In this document: in pieces, positions 1 through 8,915 of the stretch | Layout: every line of letters starts with the position of its first letter | How positions within the stretch are numbered: position 1 is the first letter of the stretch | Assembly (NCBI GenBank): GCA_015064195.1 | Contig: SVSO01000038.1 | Coordinates: forward strand, 1-17,424 | DNA: 17,424 nt | DNA from: Oscillospiraceae bacterium | GTDB taxonomy: Bacteria > Bacillota_A > Clostridia > Oscillospirales > CAG-272 | Reading direction: 5' to 3' | Translations under genes and position numbers: made by a program | Notes under the pieces: generated by a model | Database searches by the model: none | Told to the model about the DNA's origin: nothing | Seen by the model: only the letters and a program-made list of their open reading frames with translations

Positions 1-1
1 C

Positions 2-838
2 CGCCGGCTGTATCATATGCTGCTGGAAAGCCTGTACGAGAAGCACAACGTCCGCATCAACGTGGCCGGCACGGTAGAGTCCATCTCCCACATCACGGCG
101 GACATCCTCTACGAATGCTACCGGGTGTTCTACAATCTCTCCAATATGAAGCTCATCGTCTGCGGCGATGTGACGGTGGATGAGGTGAATGAGGTCTGCG
201 ACAAAGTGCTGAAGGAGCAGGCACCGGTGGAGATCATCCGCGATTATCCCGAGGAAAAAGCAGAGGTGTTCGTGCCCCGCGCGGAATACGCCATGCAGGT
301 GGGCAAGCCGCTGTTTGCCATCGGCGTGAAGAACACGGCGATCCCGGCAGACGGATATGGACGCATGAAGCTGGCGGCGACGGCGGAGATCCTCAACGAA
401 GTGCTGTTCGGCAAGGCGGGCGAATTCTACAACAAGCTGTATGAAGAAGGCCTGCTGTCGGGCCAGTTCAGCGCAGGCTATGACATTGTCGAAAGCTTCA
501 GCTTCAACAGCCTGTTCGGTGAGAGCCGCGATCCCGATGCGGTGTTCGCGCGCTTTAAGGAATGCGTGGAGGATGCCAAGAAGAACGGACTGTCAGAGGA
601 GGATTTTGAACGCTCCAAGCGCGCACTTTATGCGGCCATGGTCAAGGTGTTCGACAGCACCGACGATATCGCCAACTACTTCCTCAGCTATGCACTGGAT
701 GACGGCGATCTGCTGGATTATGTGGATATCCTGTCAAAAGTCACCTTTGAAGATGTGACAGAGCTGCTTCATGCGGCCTACAAGCCGGAATACTATACGC
801 TTGCCATTGTCAAGCCCATTGAAACGGAGGAACAGTAA
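2..838 (+). CDS. M16 family zinc peptidase, C-terminal part (YfmH-like), 5'-truncated by window edge
   Basis: The reading frame is open from base 2, so the gene begins upstream and only the last ~278 residues are visible. The text around residues 1-60 (RRLYHMLLESLYEKHNVRI, then GTVESISHITADILYECY and YNLSNMKLIVCGDV) is characteristic of the second half of M16B peptidases of the YfmH type, which Firmicutes annotation links to EF-P 5-aminopentanol modification. The catalytic HxxEH zinc site lies in the N-terminal half of this family and is outside the window, so activity cannot be judged. The internal ATG at 17 is not the true start. The TAA at 836-838 is followed after one base by the lgt ATG, so the two are almost certainly co-transcribed and may be translationally coupled. 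Family call is firm; the YfmH subtype is inference. Confidence 0.85.
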   Translation, partial: RRLYHMLLESLYEKHNVRINVAGTVESISHITADILYECYRVFYNLSNMKLIVCGDVTVDEVNEVCDKVLKEQAPVEIIRDYPEEKAEVFVPRAEYAMQVGKPLFAIGVKNTAIPADGYGRMKLAATAEILNEVLFGKAGEFYNKLYEEGLLSGQFSAGYDIVESFSFNSLFGESRDPDAVFARFKECVEDAKKNGLSEEDFERSKRALYAAMVKVFDSTDDIANYFLSYALDDGDLLDYVDILSKVTFEDVTELLHAAYKPEYYTLAIVKPIETEEQ

Positions 839-839
839 A

Positions 840-1826
840 ATGCCAAACACGATCTCATTTCCCGGACTCGGAATCGGCGAATTTGTGCTGAATCCGGTCG
901 CATTCACCATCTTCGGCCACGATATCATGTGGTACGGCATCATCATCACCGTCGCCATGATCGTCGGCTTCTTCATCGCGCTCCGCAACGCCAAGATCGA
1001 AAACATCAAAAAAGACGATGTGTATGATCTTGCGATTTTCCTCATCATCTTCTCCATGGTGGGCGCGCGTCTTTACTATGTGCTGATGAAGTTAGAGAAT
1101 TACAACAGCTTCTGGGATGTGATCAACGTGCGCAAGGGCGGACTTGCCATCTACGGCGGCGTCATCGCAGGCGCACTGACGGTCTTTGTGGTATCCAAGA
1201 TCAAGAAGATCAATCCCCTTAAGATGCTGGATATGGTCGCTCCCGGCCTTATCATCGGTCAGGCCATCGGACGCTGGGGCAACTTCACCAACGCGGAGGC
1301 ACACGGTGTGGAGACCAAGCTCCCGTGGCGTATGGGCATCATGTACGCCGGTTCTGCCAACACCCGCTACTATCATCCCACGTTCCTGTATGAATCCCTG
1401 TGGAACATCCTCGGCTTTGTGCTGCTGATGATTTTCTACCGCAAGAAGAAATTCAACGGTCAGATCACGGTCATGTACATGATCTGGTACGGCACCGGAC
1501 GCTTCTTCATCGAAGGCCTGCGCACCGATAGCCTGTACATTTTCAAATCCATGCTGGGCGAGACGGTTCGCGTATCCCAGGTGGTGGCGCTGTTGAGCGC
1601 TGTTATCGGCGTGGCACTGTTCATCGTGGGTATGCTCTACGCCAAGGAGCGCGCACTGGACGGCGCATCCTACGACCGTGTATATTCCGCAGAAAAGGAA
1701 GATGCGCTGGGCGTGGACGATGCTCCCGCATTCGATATTGTAGAAGCTGATAAGGATGAAGAATCCGCAGAAGAACCGGAGACGGAAGAATCCGGCGAGA
1801 GTGATACTGAAAAGGAGACAAACTGA
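840..1826 (+). CDS. lgt: Prolipoprotein diacylglyceryl transferase (Lgt)
   Basis: Lgt is the membrane enzyme that moves a diacylglyceryl group from phosphatidylglycerol to the lipobox cysteine of prolipoproteins. The 328-residue product has several hydrophobic segments and the family signature [13 protein letters not shown] at residues 144-156, holding the conserved Arg145, Asn148 and Glu153. At the site of E. coli His103 it has Tyr105 (GLAIYGG). The chosen start is ATG 840, with GGAGG at 826-830 inside the end of the preceding gene; an upstream ATG at 771 in the same frame would overlap the peptidase gene and lacks a sensible site. The last ~60 residues form a strongly acidic, Glu/Asp-rich tail after the final membrane segment, longer than in the basic family. 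The stop at 1824-1826 is one base from the folD start. Confidence 0.95.
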   Translation: MPNTISFPGLGIGEFVLNPVAFTIFGHDIMWYGIIITVAMIVGFFIALRNAKIENIKKDDVYDLAIFLIIFSMVGARLYYVLMKLENYNSFWDVINVRKGGLAIYGGVIAGALTVFVVSKIKKINPLKMLDMVAPGLIIGQAIGRWGNFTNAEAHGVETKLPWRMGIMYAGSANTRYYHPTFLYESLWNILGFVLLMIFYRKKKFNGQITVMYMIWYGTGRFFIEGLRTDSLYIFKSMLGETVRVSQVVALLSAVIGVALFIVGMLYAKERALDGASYDRVYSAEKEDALGVDDAPAFDIVEADKDEESAEEPETEESGESDTEKETN

Positions 1827-1827
1827 C

Positions 1828-2676
1828 ATGGCAAATATTATTGACGGAAAGAAGATCGCGGCGGAGGTCAGATGTGAGATCGCCGCTGAATGTGCCGCGC
1901 TGAAGGAAAAGGGCGTGACCCCCGGCCTTGCGGTCATCATCGTGGGCGAGGATCCCGCGTCCAAGGTTTATGTGCGCAATAAAAAGAAGGGCTGTGAGGA
2001 GGTCGGCTTCCATTCGGAGGTTTACGAGCTTCCCGCAGAGACCACTGAGGAAGAGCTGCTGGCGCTGGTTCATAAGCTGAACGGTGACGATGCCATCCAC
2101 GGCATTCTGGTACAGCTTCCGCTGCCGAAGCATCTCAACGATGAGCTTATCATCGCCAACATCGACCCGAAGAAGGACGTGGATGCTTTCCATGAACTGA
2201 ATGTGGGCAAGATCATGATCGGCAATTACGATTTCCTGCCCTGCACACCTGCGGGTGTCATGGTGCTTCTCGAAAAGAGCGGCATCGACGTGACCGGCAA
2301 GGAATGCGTGGTGGTCGGCCGCTCCAACATCGTGGGCAAGCCCCAGGCAATGCTCCTGCTCCATGCCAACGGCACGGTCACGGTCTGCCATTCCCGCACT
2401 AAGGATCTGGCGGAAGTTACCCGCCGCGCAGATATTCTTGTCGTCGCCATCGGCAAGGCGGACTTCATCACCGGCGATATGGTGAAGGAAGGCGCAGTGG
2501 TCATCGATGTGGGCATGAACCGCAAGGCTGACGGCAAGCTTACCGGCGACGTGGATTTTGCCACCGTCGAGCCGAAAGCTTCCTATATCACCCCCGTTCC
2601 CGGCGGTGTCGGCCCCATGACCATCACCATGCTCCTGCGCAACACGCTGACTGCGGCCGAAAAAACGCTGAAATAA
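1828..2676 (+). CDS. folD: Bifunctional methylenetetrahydrofolate dehydrogenase / methenyltetrahydrofolate cyclohydrolase (FolD)
   Basis: FolD interconverts 5,10-methylene-THF, 5,10-methenyl-THF and 10-formyl-THF in the cytosol, using NADP(H), and so feeds one-carbon units to purine and formyl-methionine synthesis. The 282-residue protein has the usual family length. Visible motifs are [20 protein letters not shown] with the catalytic-type Tyr48-x3-Lys52, ILVQLPLP, the dinucleotide-binding GRSNIVGKP, and the C-terminal [10 protein letters not shown]. The start is ATG 1828, preceded by AAAAGGAG about ten bases upstream; an upstream in-frame ATG at 1756 lies inside lgt and is not needed. It is the last gene of the run M16 peptidase-lgt-folD. 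No clear hairpin-plus-T-run terminator follows; an inverted repeat (TTTTCAC 2692-2698 and GTGAAAA 2708-2714) lies just downstream. Confidence 0.96.
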   Translation: MANIIDGKKIAAEVRCEIAAECAALKEKGVTPGLAVIIVGEDPASKVYVRNKKKGCEEVGFHSEVYELPAETTEEELLALVHKLNGDDAIHGILVQLPLPKHLNDELIIANIDPKKDVDAFHELNVGKIMIGNYDFLPCTPAGVMVLLEKSGIDVTGKECVVVGRSNIVGKPQAMLLLHANGTVTVCHSRTKDLAEVTRRADILVVAIGKADFITGDMVKEGAVVIDVGMNRKADGKLTGDVDFATVEPKASYITPVPGGVGPMTITMLLRNTLTAAEKTLK

Positions 2677-2736
2677 TCACCGGTGATGCGATTTTCACCA
2701 TGCAAATGTGAAAACCGATAACAGGATATGTCAAAA

Positions 2737-2771
2737 TTGACATTGACAATCGGCGGAAAATGTGTTACAAT
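2737..2771 (+). promoter_or_regulatory. Sigma-A type promoter for the DeoR/dehydrogenase operon
   Basis: A perfect TTGACA at 2743-2748 is separated by 17 bases from TACAAT at 2766-2771, with TG at 2763-2764 giving an extended -10. A second TTGACA abuts it at 2737-2742. The expected transcript start is near 2778, leaving a ~90-base leader before the regulator gene. This is the only convincing promoter seen between folD and the end of the dehydrogenase genes. Confidence 0.85.
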
Positions 2772-2781
2772 ATATGCAGCA

Positions 2782-2831
2782 AGTGTTAATTTTGAGCGAA
2801 ATTCGTGTGAAGTTTAGCAAAGTTTAACACT
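2782..2831 (+). promoter_or_regulatory. Inverted repeat in the leader, candidate operator of the DeoR regulator
   Basis: AGTGTTAA at 2782-2789 and its exact reverse complement TTAACACT at 2824-2831 flank 34 bases just downstream of the predicted transcript start. The right arm is preceded by a related half (AGTTTAGC at 2811-2818, then AGTTTAAC at 2821-2828), giving a short direct repeat. DeoR-family repressors commonly bind repeated AT-rich half-sites near their own promoter, so autoregulation is plausible. This is inference from position and symmetry; an RNA hairpin is the alternative, though a 34-base loop makes it weak. Confidence 0.45.
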
Positions 2832-2868
2832 CCGGCTGAAAACAGCCCCAAAATCAGGGAATGAAAGG

Positions 2869-3648
2869 ATGAAAATCAGCATGAATTCCTCACGCAGAGC
2901 GGTAATCCGTGAGCTTCTTTGCGAGAAGCCGTTCATTTCACTCAAGGAGCTGGAGGCGCAGTTCCCCGAGGTGTCCAGCATGACACTCCGGCGGGATATC
3001 GAATTTTTCGAGAAGCAGGGCGAGGCCATCAAGGTTCGCGGCGGCGCACGCTCCATGAAATTCATCACCACATCCATGGAGGATTCCTTCCACCACCGTC
3101 TGGGAGAGAATATGACCGCCAAGGAAAAGATCGCGCGCCGTGCCATTGAGCTGATTGAAACAGGCCGCTCCCTTTTCCTCGACTCCGGCACCACCATGCT
3201 GAAGCTGGCATCCATGCTCCCGGATGAGCGGCACACCATCACCACCACCGGCCCGAATATTGCGCTGGAGCTGATCAAAAAATCCCAGCCCATCGTCAAT
3301 CTGGTGGGCGGTATGATCAACCGGGACAACATCTCCATCTCCGGCAATCAGGCGCTCCGGTTCCTTGCGGATATCAACATCGACATCGCGTTCATCGTGC
3401 CGTCGGGACTTTCACTCAAGGACGGCTTCACCAGCGGCAACTATCCGGAATGCGAGCTGAAACGGCTGATCGTGGAAAAAGCGCGCCGGGTCGTGGCACT
3501 CGTGGATACCTCCAAGCTTGACCGCAGTCTGCCCTTCACATTCTGCGATCTGGCAAGCGTACATACCATCGTCGCTGATGATTATCTGCCCGCTGACATC
3601 ACCGCCGCCGCTCATGCCGCCGGCGTTGAGATCATCGTGACACGGTAA
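2869..3648 (+). CDS. DeoR/GlpR-family transcriptional regulator
   Basis: This is a cytoplasmic transcription factor of 259 residues, the usual DeoR length. Residues ~5-60 form the winged helix-turn-helix, ending in the family pattern MTLRRDIEFFEKQGEAIKVR followed by GGA. The C-terminal DeoRC sensor domain carries the LDSGTT phosphate-sugar-binding signature (residues 104-109), TTTGPNIALEL, VGG and the closing ALVDTSKLDR segment. Family members usually sense a phosphorylated sugar. The start could be ATG 2869 (AGGGA at 2856-2860, eight bases before) or ATG 2881, 12 bases later; I prefer 2869. It is the first gene after the 2743-2771 promoter and lies 41 bases before the E2 gene with no terminator between, so it probably controls itself and the dehydrogenase genes. 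Effector unknown. Confidence 0.9.
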   Translation: MKISMNSSRRAVIRELLCEKPFISLKELEAQFPEVSSMTLRRDIEFFEKQGEAIKVRGGARSMKFITTSMEDSFHHRLGENMTAKEKIARRAIELIETGRSLFLDSGTTMLKLASMLPDERHTITTTGPNIALELIKKSQPIVNLVGGMINRDNISISGNQALRFLADINIDIAFIVPSGLSLKDGFTSGNYPECELKRLIVEKARRVVALVDTSKLDRSLPFTFCDLASVHTIVADDYLPADITAAAHAAGVEIIVTR

Positions 3649-3689
3649 TCTTCAAAATAAAAAATCCAATCGAAAGGAAGATTTTACAT

Positions 3690-5000
3690 ATGGCAACCGC
3701 AGTAATTATGCCTCGTCAGGGACAGAGCGTCGAAAGCTGCATTATCACCGAGTGGGCCAAAAAGGTCGGCGATACGGTGAATGTGGACGATGTGCTGTTC
3801 TCCTACGAGACGGACAAGTCCAGCTTTGATGAGAAAGCTGCTGTGGCAGGCACACTGCTGGCAGTTTTCGCAGAGGAGGGCGATGATGTGCCCTGCCTCG
3901 AAACCGTCTGCATCATCGGTGACGCAGGCGAGGACATCTCCGCGCTGATCCCCAAGAAGGAGGAGGAGGCCGCTCCCGCCGAAGCCGCTCCCGCCGCTCT
4001 TTCTGAATCCGCTCCCAAGGCGGAAGCTCCCGCAGCAGAGGCAACCAAGGCTGAGGGCGATGTTTACCGCATTTCCCCCAGAGCAAAGAATCTGGCACTC
4101 AAGGCCGGCGCAGATCTCTCCAAGGCCGTTCCCACCGGTCCTCTCGGCCGCATCATCGAGCGCGACGTGAATGCACTTCTCGATGCAGGCAAGACCGTTT
4201 CCATCGAGGCTGTGGAACGCTGGCTGGCCGGCGACCGCACTGCTGCCGCAGAGGAAGCTCCCGCAGCAGTCGAGGCAGCTCCGGCAGTCGAGGCAGCCCC
4301 CGCAAAGACCACCGGCGGCTACACCGACGTGAAGATCACCAACATCCGCAAGGTCATCGCAAAGTCCATGCACGCATCGCTGTCGAACATGGCTCAGCTC
4401 ACGCTGAATGCCTCCTTCGATGCCACCGAGATCATGGCATTCCGCGCAAAGCTCAAGGCTTCCGGCGAGGCTCTGGGCATGAACAATATCACCCTCAACG
4501 ACATCGTTCTGTTCGCGGCAGCAAAGACCCTCATGGCACACAAGGATCTCAACGCGCACTGGCTGGATGACGTAATGCGCATCTTCGACAACGTAAATCT
4601 GGGCATCGCAGTTGACACCGAGCGCGGCCTCATGGTTCCCACGCTGATGGCGGCGGAGACCATGACCCTCAACGAGCTTTCCGCAAACGCAAAGGCAATC
4701 ATCAAGGAAACCCAGAGCGGCTCTATCTCCCCCGACAAGCTGTCCGGCGGCACGTTCACCGTCACCAACCTCGGCTCGCTGGGCGTTGAGAGCTTCACGC
4801 CTGTCATCAATCCGCCGCAGGTTGCGATCCTCGGCGTATGCGCGATCACGCAGCGTATCAAGGCGGACGGCTCCACTTATCCCGCAATGGGACTCTCCCT
4901 CACCTTCGACCATCGCGCACTGGACGGTGCACCGGCGGCACGGTTCCTCAAGGATCTCTGCACGAATCTTGAGAACTTCGGTCTGCTGCTTGCGAAATAA
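3690..5000 (+). CDS. 2-oxoacid dehydrogenase E2 component (dihydrolipoyl acyltransferase)
   Basis: This is the core acyltransferase of a pyruvate/acetoin-type dehydrogenase complex; it moves the acyl group from E1 via lipoyl-lysine to CoA. In the 436 residues I see one lipoyl domain (1-~80) with the lipoylation site ETDKSS, Lys43; an Ala/Pro/Glu-rich linker; a peripheral-subunit-binding domain (RISPRAKNLALKAG, then PTGPLGRIIERDV, about 128-170); a second Ala/Pro linker; and the catalytic domain ending in DHRALDG with His408 and Asp412. AAAGGAAG at 3673-3680 sets the start at ATG 3690. There is only a single lipoyl domain, and E3 carries none. The gene order is E2-E3-E1, not the common E1-E2-E3. 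The oxoacid (pyruvate, acetoin or another) cannot be settled from E2 alone. Confidence 0.93.
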   Translation: MATAVIMPRQGQSVESCIITEWAKKVGDTVNVDDVLFSYETDKSSFDEKAAVAGTLLAVFAEEGDDVPCLETVCIIGDAGEDISALIPKKEEEAAPAEAAPAALSESAPKAEAPAAEATKAEGDVYRISPRAKNLALKAGADLSKAVPTGPLGRIIERDVNALLDAGKTVSIEAVERWLAGDRTAAAEEAPAAVEAAPAVEAAPAKTTGGYTDVKITNIRKVIAKSMHASLSNMAQLTLNASFDATEIMAFRAKLKASGEALGMNNITLNDIVLFAAAKTLMAHKDLNAHWLDDVMRIFDNVNLGIAVDTERGLMVPTLMAAETMTLNELSANAKAIIKETQSGSISPDKLSGGTFTVTNLGSLGVESFTPVINPPQVAILGVCAITQRIKADGSTYPAMGLSLTFDHRALDGAPAARFLKDLCTNLENFGLLLAK

Positions 5001-5015
5001 TCGGAGGGAATGCAA

Positions 5016-6377
5016 ATGTTTGAACTGATTATTATCGGCGGCGGTCCTGCCGGCTACAATGCGGCAGAAAGAGCTGCAGCGGGCGGACTTTCCACCCTCG
5101 TCATCGAAGAGCGCGCACTGGGCGGCGTATGCCTCAACGAAGGCTGCATCCCCACCAAGACGCTCCTCTATTCCGCAAAGATTTTCGATTACGCCAAGCA
5201 CAGCGAAGAATACGGCGTCAAGCTCCCGAACGCTTCCATCGATCATGCGGCAGTTGTTGCCCGCAAGGATAAGGTCGTGAAGCAGCTCGTCGGCGGCATC
5301 GGCATGAAGATGAAGCACGGCGGCGTGAAGGTGGTCAACGCTCATGCGGAGATCACCGGCAGAAACGGCGAGGCATTCACCGTCAAGGCCGGCGATGAGG
5401 TCTACGAAGGCCGTCGTCTGCTCATCTGCACAGGCTCGTCCGCGGCTGTTCCGCCGATCCCCGGACTGCGCGAGGGCGTGGCATCCGGCTTTGTCAAGAC
5501 CAACCGCGAGATTCTCGATATGACCACCGTTCCGGAGAAGCTGGCTGTCATCGGCGGCGGCGTCATCGGTATGGAAATGGCTTCCTATTTCAACTCCATC
5601 GGCTCCAAGGTGACGGTCATCGAAATGATGGATCACATCGGCGGCCCGACGGACGGTGAGATCGCGGCAATCCTGCTGAAGAATTACAAGAAAAAGGGCA
5701 TCGAGTTCATGCTGGGCGCAAAGGTTACGGGCGTTGGCACATACTCCGTCACCTGCGAATACGAGGGCAAGACGGTTGAGGTTTCCGCTGACTGTGTACT
5801 CTGCGCAGTGGGCAGACGTGCCAATACCGCAGGTCTCGGCCTCGAATCCATCGGCGTTCTCACCGAGCGGGGTGCGATCGTGACCAATGAGTGCGGACGC
5901 ACCAACATCGGCGGCGTATGGGCGGCCGGTGACGTCAACGGCAAGTCCATGCTGGCTCACACCGCATACCGTGAAGGCGAGGCGGCTGTCAACGATATGC
6001 TGGGCAAGAAGGATAAGGTCAACTACGACGCAATTCCTGCCGTTATTTACACCAATCCCGAGGTGGCATCGGTGGGCGAAACCTCCGAGACCATCAAGGC
6101 AAAGGGCATTGAGGCTGACACCCAGTCCTTCACCCTCCGCTATTCCGGCAGATATGTTGCCGAGAACGAAGGCGGCGACGGCATTGTCAAGATCATCGTC
6201 GATAAGGCACACCGCCGCGTGCTGGGCGTTTCCATGATCGGCAGCTATGCGTCGGAGATCATCTACGGCGCGGCCATGATGGTGGAGAACGAAATGCGCG
6301 TGGAAGATGTCCGCAAGTTTGTATTCCCGCATCCCACCGTATGCGAAGTCATCCGCGAGGGTATGTTCGGAATGTAA
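5016..6377 (+). CDS. lpdA: Dihydrolipoyl dehydrogenase (E3)
   Basis: E3 is the FAD- and NAD-dependent flavoprotein that reoxidises the dihydrolipoyl group of E2. The 453-residue product has the FAD-binding GGGPAG at residues 8-13, the redox-active disulfide GGVCLNEGCIPTK (Cys39, Cys44), the NAD-domain VIGGGVIGMEMA, the second FAD motif VWAAGDV, and the C-terminal HPTVCE pair His439/Glu444 that completes the partner active site. GGAGGG at 5003-5008 places the start at ATG 5016 (seven-base spacing). The ATG at 5010, two codons earlier, would sit one base from that site and is unlikely. It lies 15 bases after E2 and is clearly in its operon. No lipoyl domain is fused to its N-terminus, unlike several Firmicutes E3 proteins. 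Confidence 0.95.
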   Translation: MFELIIIGGGPAGYNAAERAAAGGLSTLVIEERALGGVCLNEGCIPTKTLLYSAKIFDYAKHSEEYGVKLPNASIDHAAVVARKDKVVKQLVGGIGMKMKHGGVKVVNAHAEITGRNGEAFTVKAGDEVYEGRRLLICTGSSAAVPPIPGLREGVASGFVKTNREILDMTTVPEKLAVIGGGVIGMEMASYFNSIGSKVTVIEMMDHIGGPTDGEIAAILLKNYKKKGIEFMLGAKVTGVGTYSVTCEYEGKTVEVSADCVLCAVGRRANTAGLGLESIGVLTERGAIVTNECGRTNIGGVWAAGDVNGKSMLAHTAYREGEAAVNDMLGKKDKVNYDAIPAVIYTNPEVASVGETSETIKAKGIEADTQSFTLRYSGRYVAENEGGDGIVKIIVDKAHRRVLGVSMIGSYASEIIYGAAMMVENEMRVEDVRKFVFPHPTVCEVIREGMFGM

Positions 6378-6427
6378 GAATTCGTTAATCAAATCAAAAA
6401 TCTCAATCAATAAAGGAGCAAACGATT

Positions 6428-8914
6428 ATGCCTAAGAGTCAATATGTAGACCCCGGTAAAGCATTTGAGGCTGGTTATATCCATTTTGAGGATATCCCGG
6501 TCTGCCAGTACAACAAGACCCTCGAGGAAGAGAAGGCCCTCTATTCCAAGGCAGATTTTATGAGAATCTACCGCGACATGGCCATCATCCGCGAGTTTGA
6601 GACCATGCTCAACGAAGTCAAGGTCAAGAGCGAATACAATGGCGTACAGTACAACAACCCCGGCCCGGCTCACCTGTCCATCGGTCAGGAAGCATCCGCA
6701 GTCGGCGAAGCGTACAGCCTCGACATCAACGACTTCTCCTTCGGTTCTCACAGATCCCACGGCGAAATCCTCGCAAAGGGTCTGTCCTCCATCGAAAAGC
6801 TCGATGACACTGAGCTTTACGACATCATGAAGGAATTCCTCGACGGCGCAGTTCTGAACGTCGTTGAGAAGCACATGAATGCAGGCGGCAACGTGAAGGA
6901 GCTGGCCATCAACTTCCTGCTCTACGGCGCACTTGCTGAGATTTTCGCCCGCAAGACCGGCTTCAACCGCGGTCTCGGCGGCTCCATGCACGCATTCTTT
7001 ATCCCCTTTGGTCTGATGCCCAACAACGCAATCGTCGGCGCATCCGCTCCCATCGCTCTCGGTGCGGCTCTCTATAAGAGATCCAACCACAAGCCCGGTA
7101 TCGTTATCTCCAACTGCGGCGACGGTGCAACCGGCCGCGGCCCGGTTCTCGAAGCCCTCAACTTCGCTTCCATGGACCAGATCACCAAGCTGTGGGGCAT
7201 GGACGGCAAGTACAGCTCCGACGGTATGCCGATCCTGTTCAACGTATTCAACAACCACTACGGTATGGGCGGTCAGACCCGCGGCGAGACCATGGGCTTC
7301 GATATGGTCGCTCGTCTCGGCGCAGGCTTCAATCCCAGCCAGATGCACGCAGAGCGCGTCAACGGCTACGATCCGCTGGCTGTCATCGATGCCGTTTCCC
7401 GCAAGAAGGAGCTTCTCCTTGCAGGTAAGGGCCCGGCGCTCCTCGATGTTGTTACCTACCGCGTATCCGGTCACTCCCCGTCTGACTCCTCCACCTACAG
7501 AACCCAGGAGGAAATCGACGCTTGGAAGGCAGCAGATCCCATCGCCGCATTCAAGGCAAAGCTCATTCTCGGCGGCATCGCAACCGAGGACGAATTCGCA
7601 GTAATGCACGAGCAGATCACCGCTCGCATGACCGAGGTCATGAAGCTGGCCATCAACGATGAGATCTCGCCCAGAATGGATCTCCAGAAGGAGCCGGATG
7701 CCATCGCTTCCATCATGTTCTCGAACCAGAAGGTTGCAAGCATGGATCCCACCCGCGAGGCAGACGTTCTCATGCCCAAGGAAGAGTGCCCCCGCGTCAA
7801 GGAAATCGCCGGCAAGGTTCGCACCGCCACCGATAAGGACGGCAAGCCGGTTTCCAAGATGAAGATGTACAACCTGACCGACGGTCTCTTTGAGCCGATC
7901 ATCGACAAGTTCTACGAGGATCCCACCCTCATCGCATACGGTGAAGACAACCGCGACTGGGGCGGCGCATTTGGCGTTTACAAGAAGATGACCGAAGCAA
8001 TCCCCTATCACAGATTCTTCAACTCCCCCATCTCCGAGTCCGCAATCGTTGGCTCTGCTGTCGGCTACGCAATGTGCGGCGGCCGTGCGATCGTTGAGCT
8101 GATGTACGCTGACTTCATCGGCTGCGCAGGCGACGAAATCTTCAACCAGATGGCGAAGTGGCAGGCAATGTCCGCCGGCATTCTCAAGATGCCCATCGTT
8201 CTCCGCGTATCTGTCGGCTCCAAGTACGGCGCACAGCACTCTCAGGACTGGACTGCACTCACCGCGCACATCCCGGGTCTGAAGGTGATCTTCCCGAACA
8301 CGCCTTCCGATGCAAAGGGCCTCATGACCGCTGCTCTCGAAGGCACCGACCCTGTCGTATGCTTCGAGTCCCAGAGAATCTACGGCATCGGCGAGCAGTT
8401 CCTGAAGGACGGCGTTCCGGAAGGCCGCTACGAGATCACCCTCGGCGATCCCGACATCAAGCGTGAGGGTAAGGATGTCACCATTCTCACCATCGGCGCA
8501 ACCCTTTACCGCGCAATGGATGCAGCAAAGACGCTGGAAGAAAAGTACGGCATCTCTGCTGAGATCATCGATGCACGCACCATCGTTCCCTTCGATTACA
8601 CCAAGGTTATCGAGTCTGTCAAGAAGACCGGTAAGATCGTTATCGTCGGCGATGCCTGCGAGCGCAACTCCGTGATGAAGGACATGGCTGCCAACATCAC
8701 CGAATTCGCATTCGATTATCTGGATGCTCCGCCTGTAGCACTCGGCTCCCGCAACTGGATCACTCCTTGCTTCGAGCTGGATAAGGACTTCTTCCCGCAG
8801 GCTGACGGCATCATCGACATCATTCATGAAAAGCTCATGCCCATCCCGGGTTACGTTGCAAAGACCAACTGCAGCGATGTTGAGCGCATGAACAGAAGCA
8901 AGCTGGGTCTGTAA
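6428..8914 (+). CDS. Fused E1 alpha-beta subunit, thiamine diphosphate-dependent 2-oxoacid dehydrogenase
   Basis: E1 decarboxylates the 2-oxoacid (or cleaves acetoin) on thiamine diphosphate and reductively acylates E2. The 828 residues hold both subunits in one chain. Residues ~30-450 are alpha-like (HLSIGQEASAVGEAY, SHRSHGE at 107-113, GGSMHAF near 184, then GDG at 231-233 and NN at 275-276). Residues ~480-828 are beta-like (IAYGEDN, SESAIVGSAVGYAM with the cofactor-activating Glu537, SKYGAQHSQDWTA, and the C-terminal transketolase-like DARTIVPFD). The spacer in GDG-x41-NN is longer than the usual 20-30, and about 50 extra residues lie between the SHRSHG segment and GGSMH. AAAGGAG at 6412-6418 sets the start. 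AcoAB- or PdhAB-like function is supported; the substrate is not determined. Confidence 0.9.
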   Translation: MPKSQYVDPGKAFEAGYIHFEDIPVCQYNKTLEEEKALYSKADFMRIYRDMAIIREFETMLNEVKVKSEYNGVQYNNPGPAHLSIGQEASAVGEAYSLDINDFSFGSHRSHGEILAKGLSSIEKLDDTELYDIMKEFLDGAVLNVVEKHMNAGGNVKELAINFLLYGALAEIFARKTGFNRGLGGSMHAFFIPFGLMPNNAIVGASAPIALGAALYKRSNHKPGIVISNCGDGATGRGPVLEALNFASMDQITKLWGMDGKYSSDGMPILFNVFNNHYGMGGQTRGETMGFDMVARLGAGFNPSQMHAERVNGYDPLAVIDAVSRKKELLLAGKGPALLDVVTYRVSGHSPSDSSTYRTQEEIDAWKAADPIAAFKAKLILGGIATEDEFAVMHEQITARMTEVMKLAINDEISPRMDLQKEPDAIASIMFSNQKVASMDPTREADVLMPKEECPRVKEIAGKVRTATDKDGKPVSKMKMYNLTDGLFEPIIDKFYEDPTLIAYGEDNRDWGGAFGVYKKMTEAIPYHRFFNSPISESAIVGSAVGYAMCGGRAIVELMYADFIGCAGDEIFNQMAKWQAMSAGILKMPIVLRVSVGSKYGAQHSQDWTALTAHIPGLKVIFPNTPSDAKGLMTAALEGTDPVVCFESQRIYGIGEQFLKDGVPEGRYEITLGDPDIKREGKDVTILTIGATLYRAMDAAKTLEEKYGISAEIIDARTIVPFDYTKVIESVKKTGKIVIVGDACERNSVMKDMAANITEFAFDYLDAPPVALGSRNWITPCFELDKDFFPQADGIIDIIHEKLMPIPGYVAKTNCSDVERMNRSKLGL

Positions 8915-8915
8915 G

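Noticed and set aside
2677..2714. Palindrome TCACCGGTGA and TTTTCAC/GTGAAAA inverted repeat after folD as a terminator
   Set aside because: No T-run follows either arm, and the first has no loop; at best a protein site, so not annotated as a terminator.
3684..6410. 908-codon open frame on the - strand opposite E2 and E3
   Set aside because: It is the antisense shadow of two well-supported genes; its product has no recognisable motifs, and such frames arise from strong codon bias on the coding strand.
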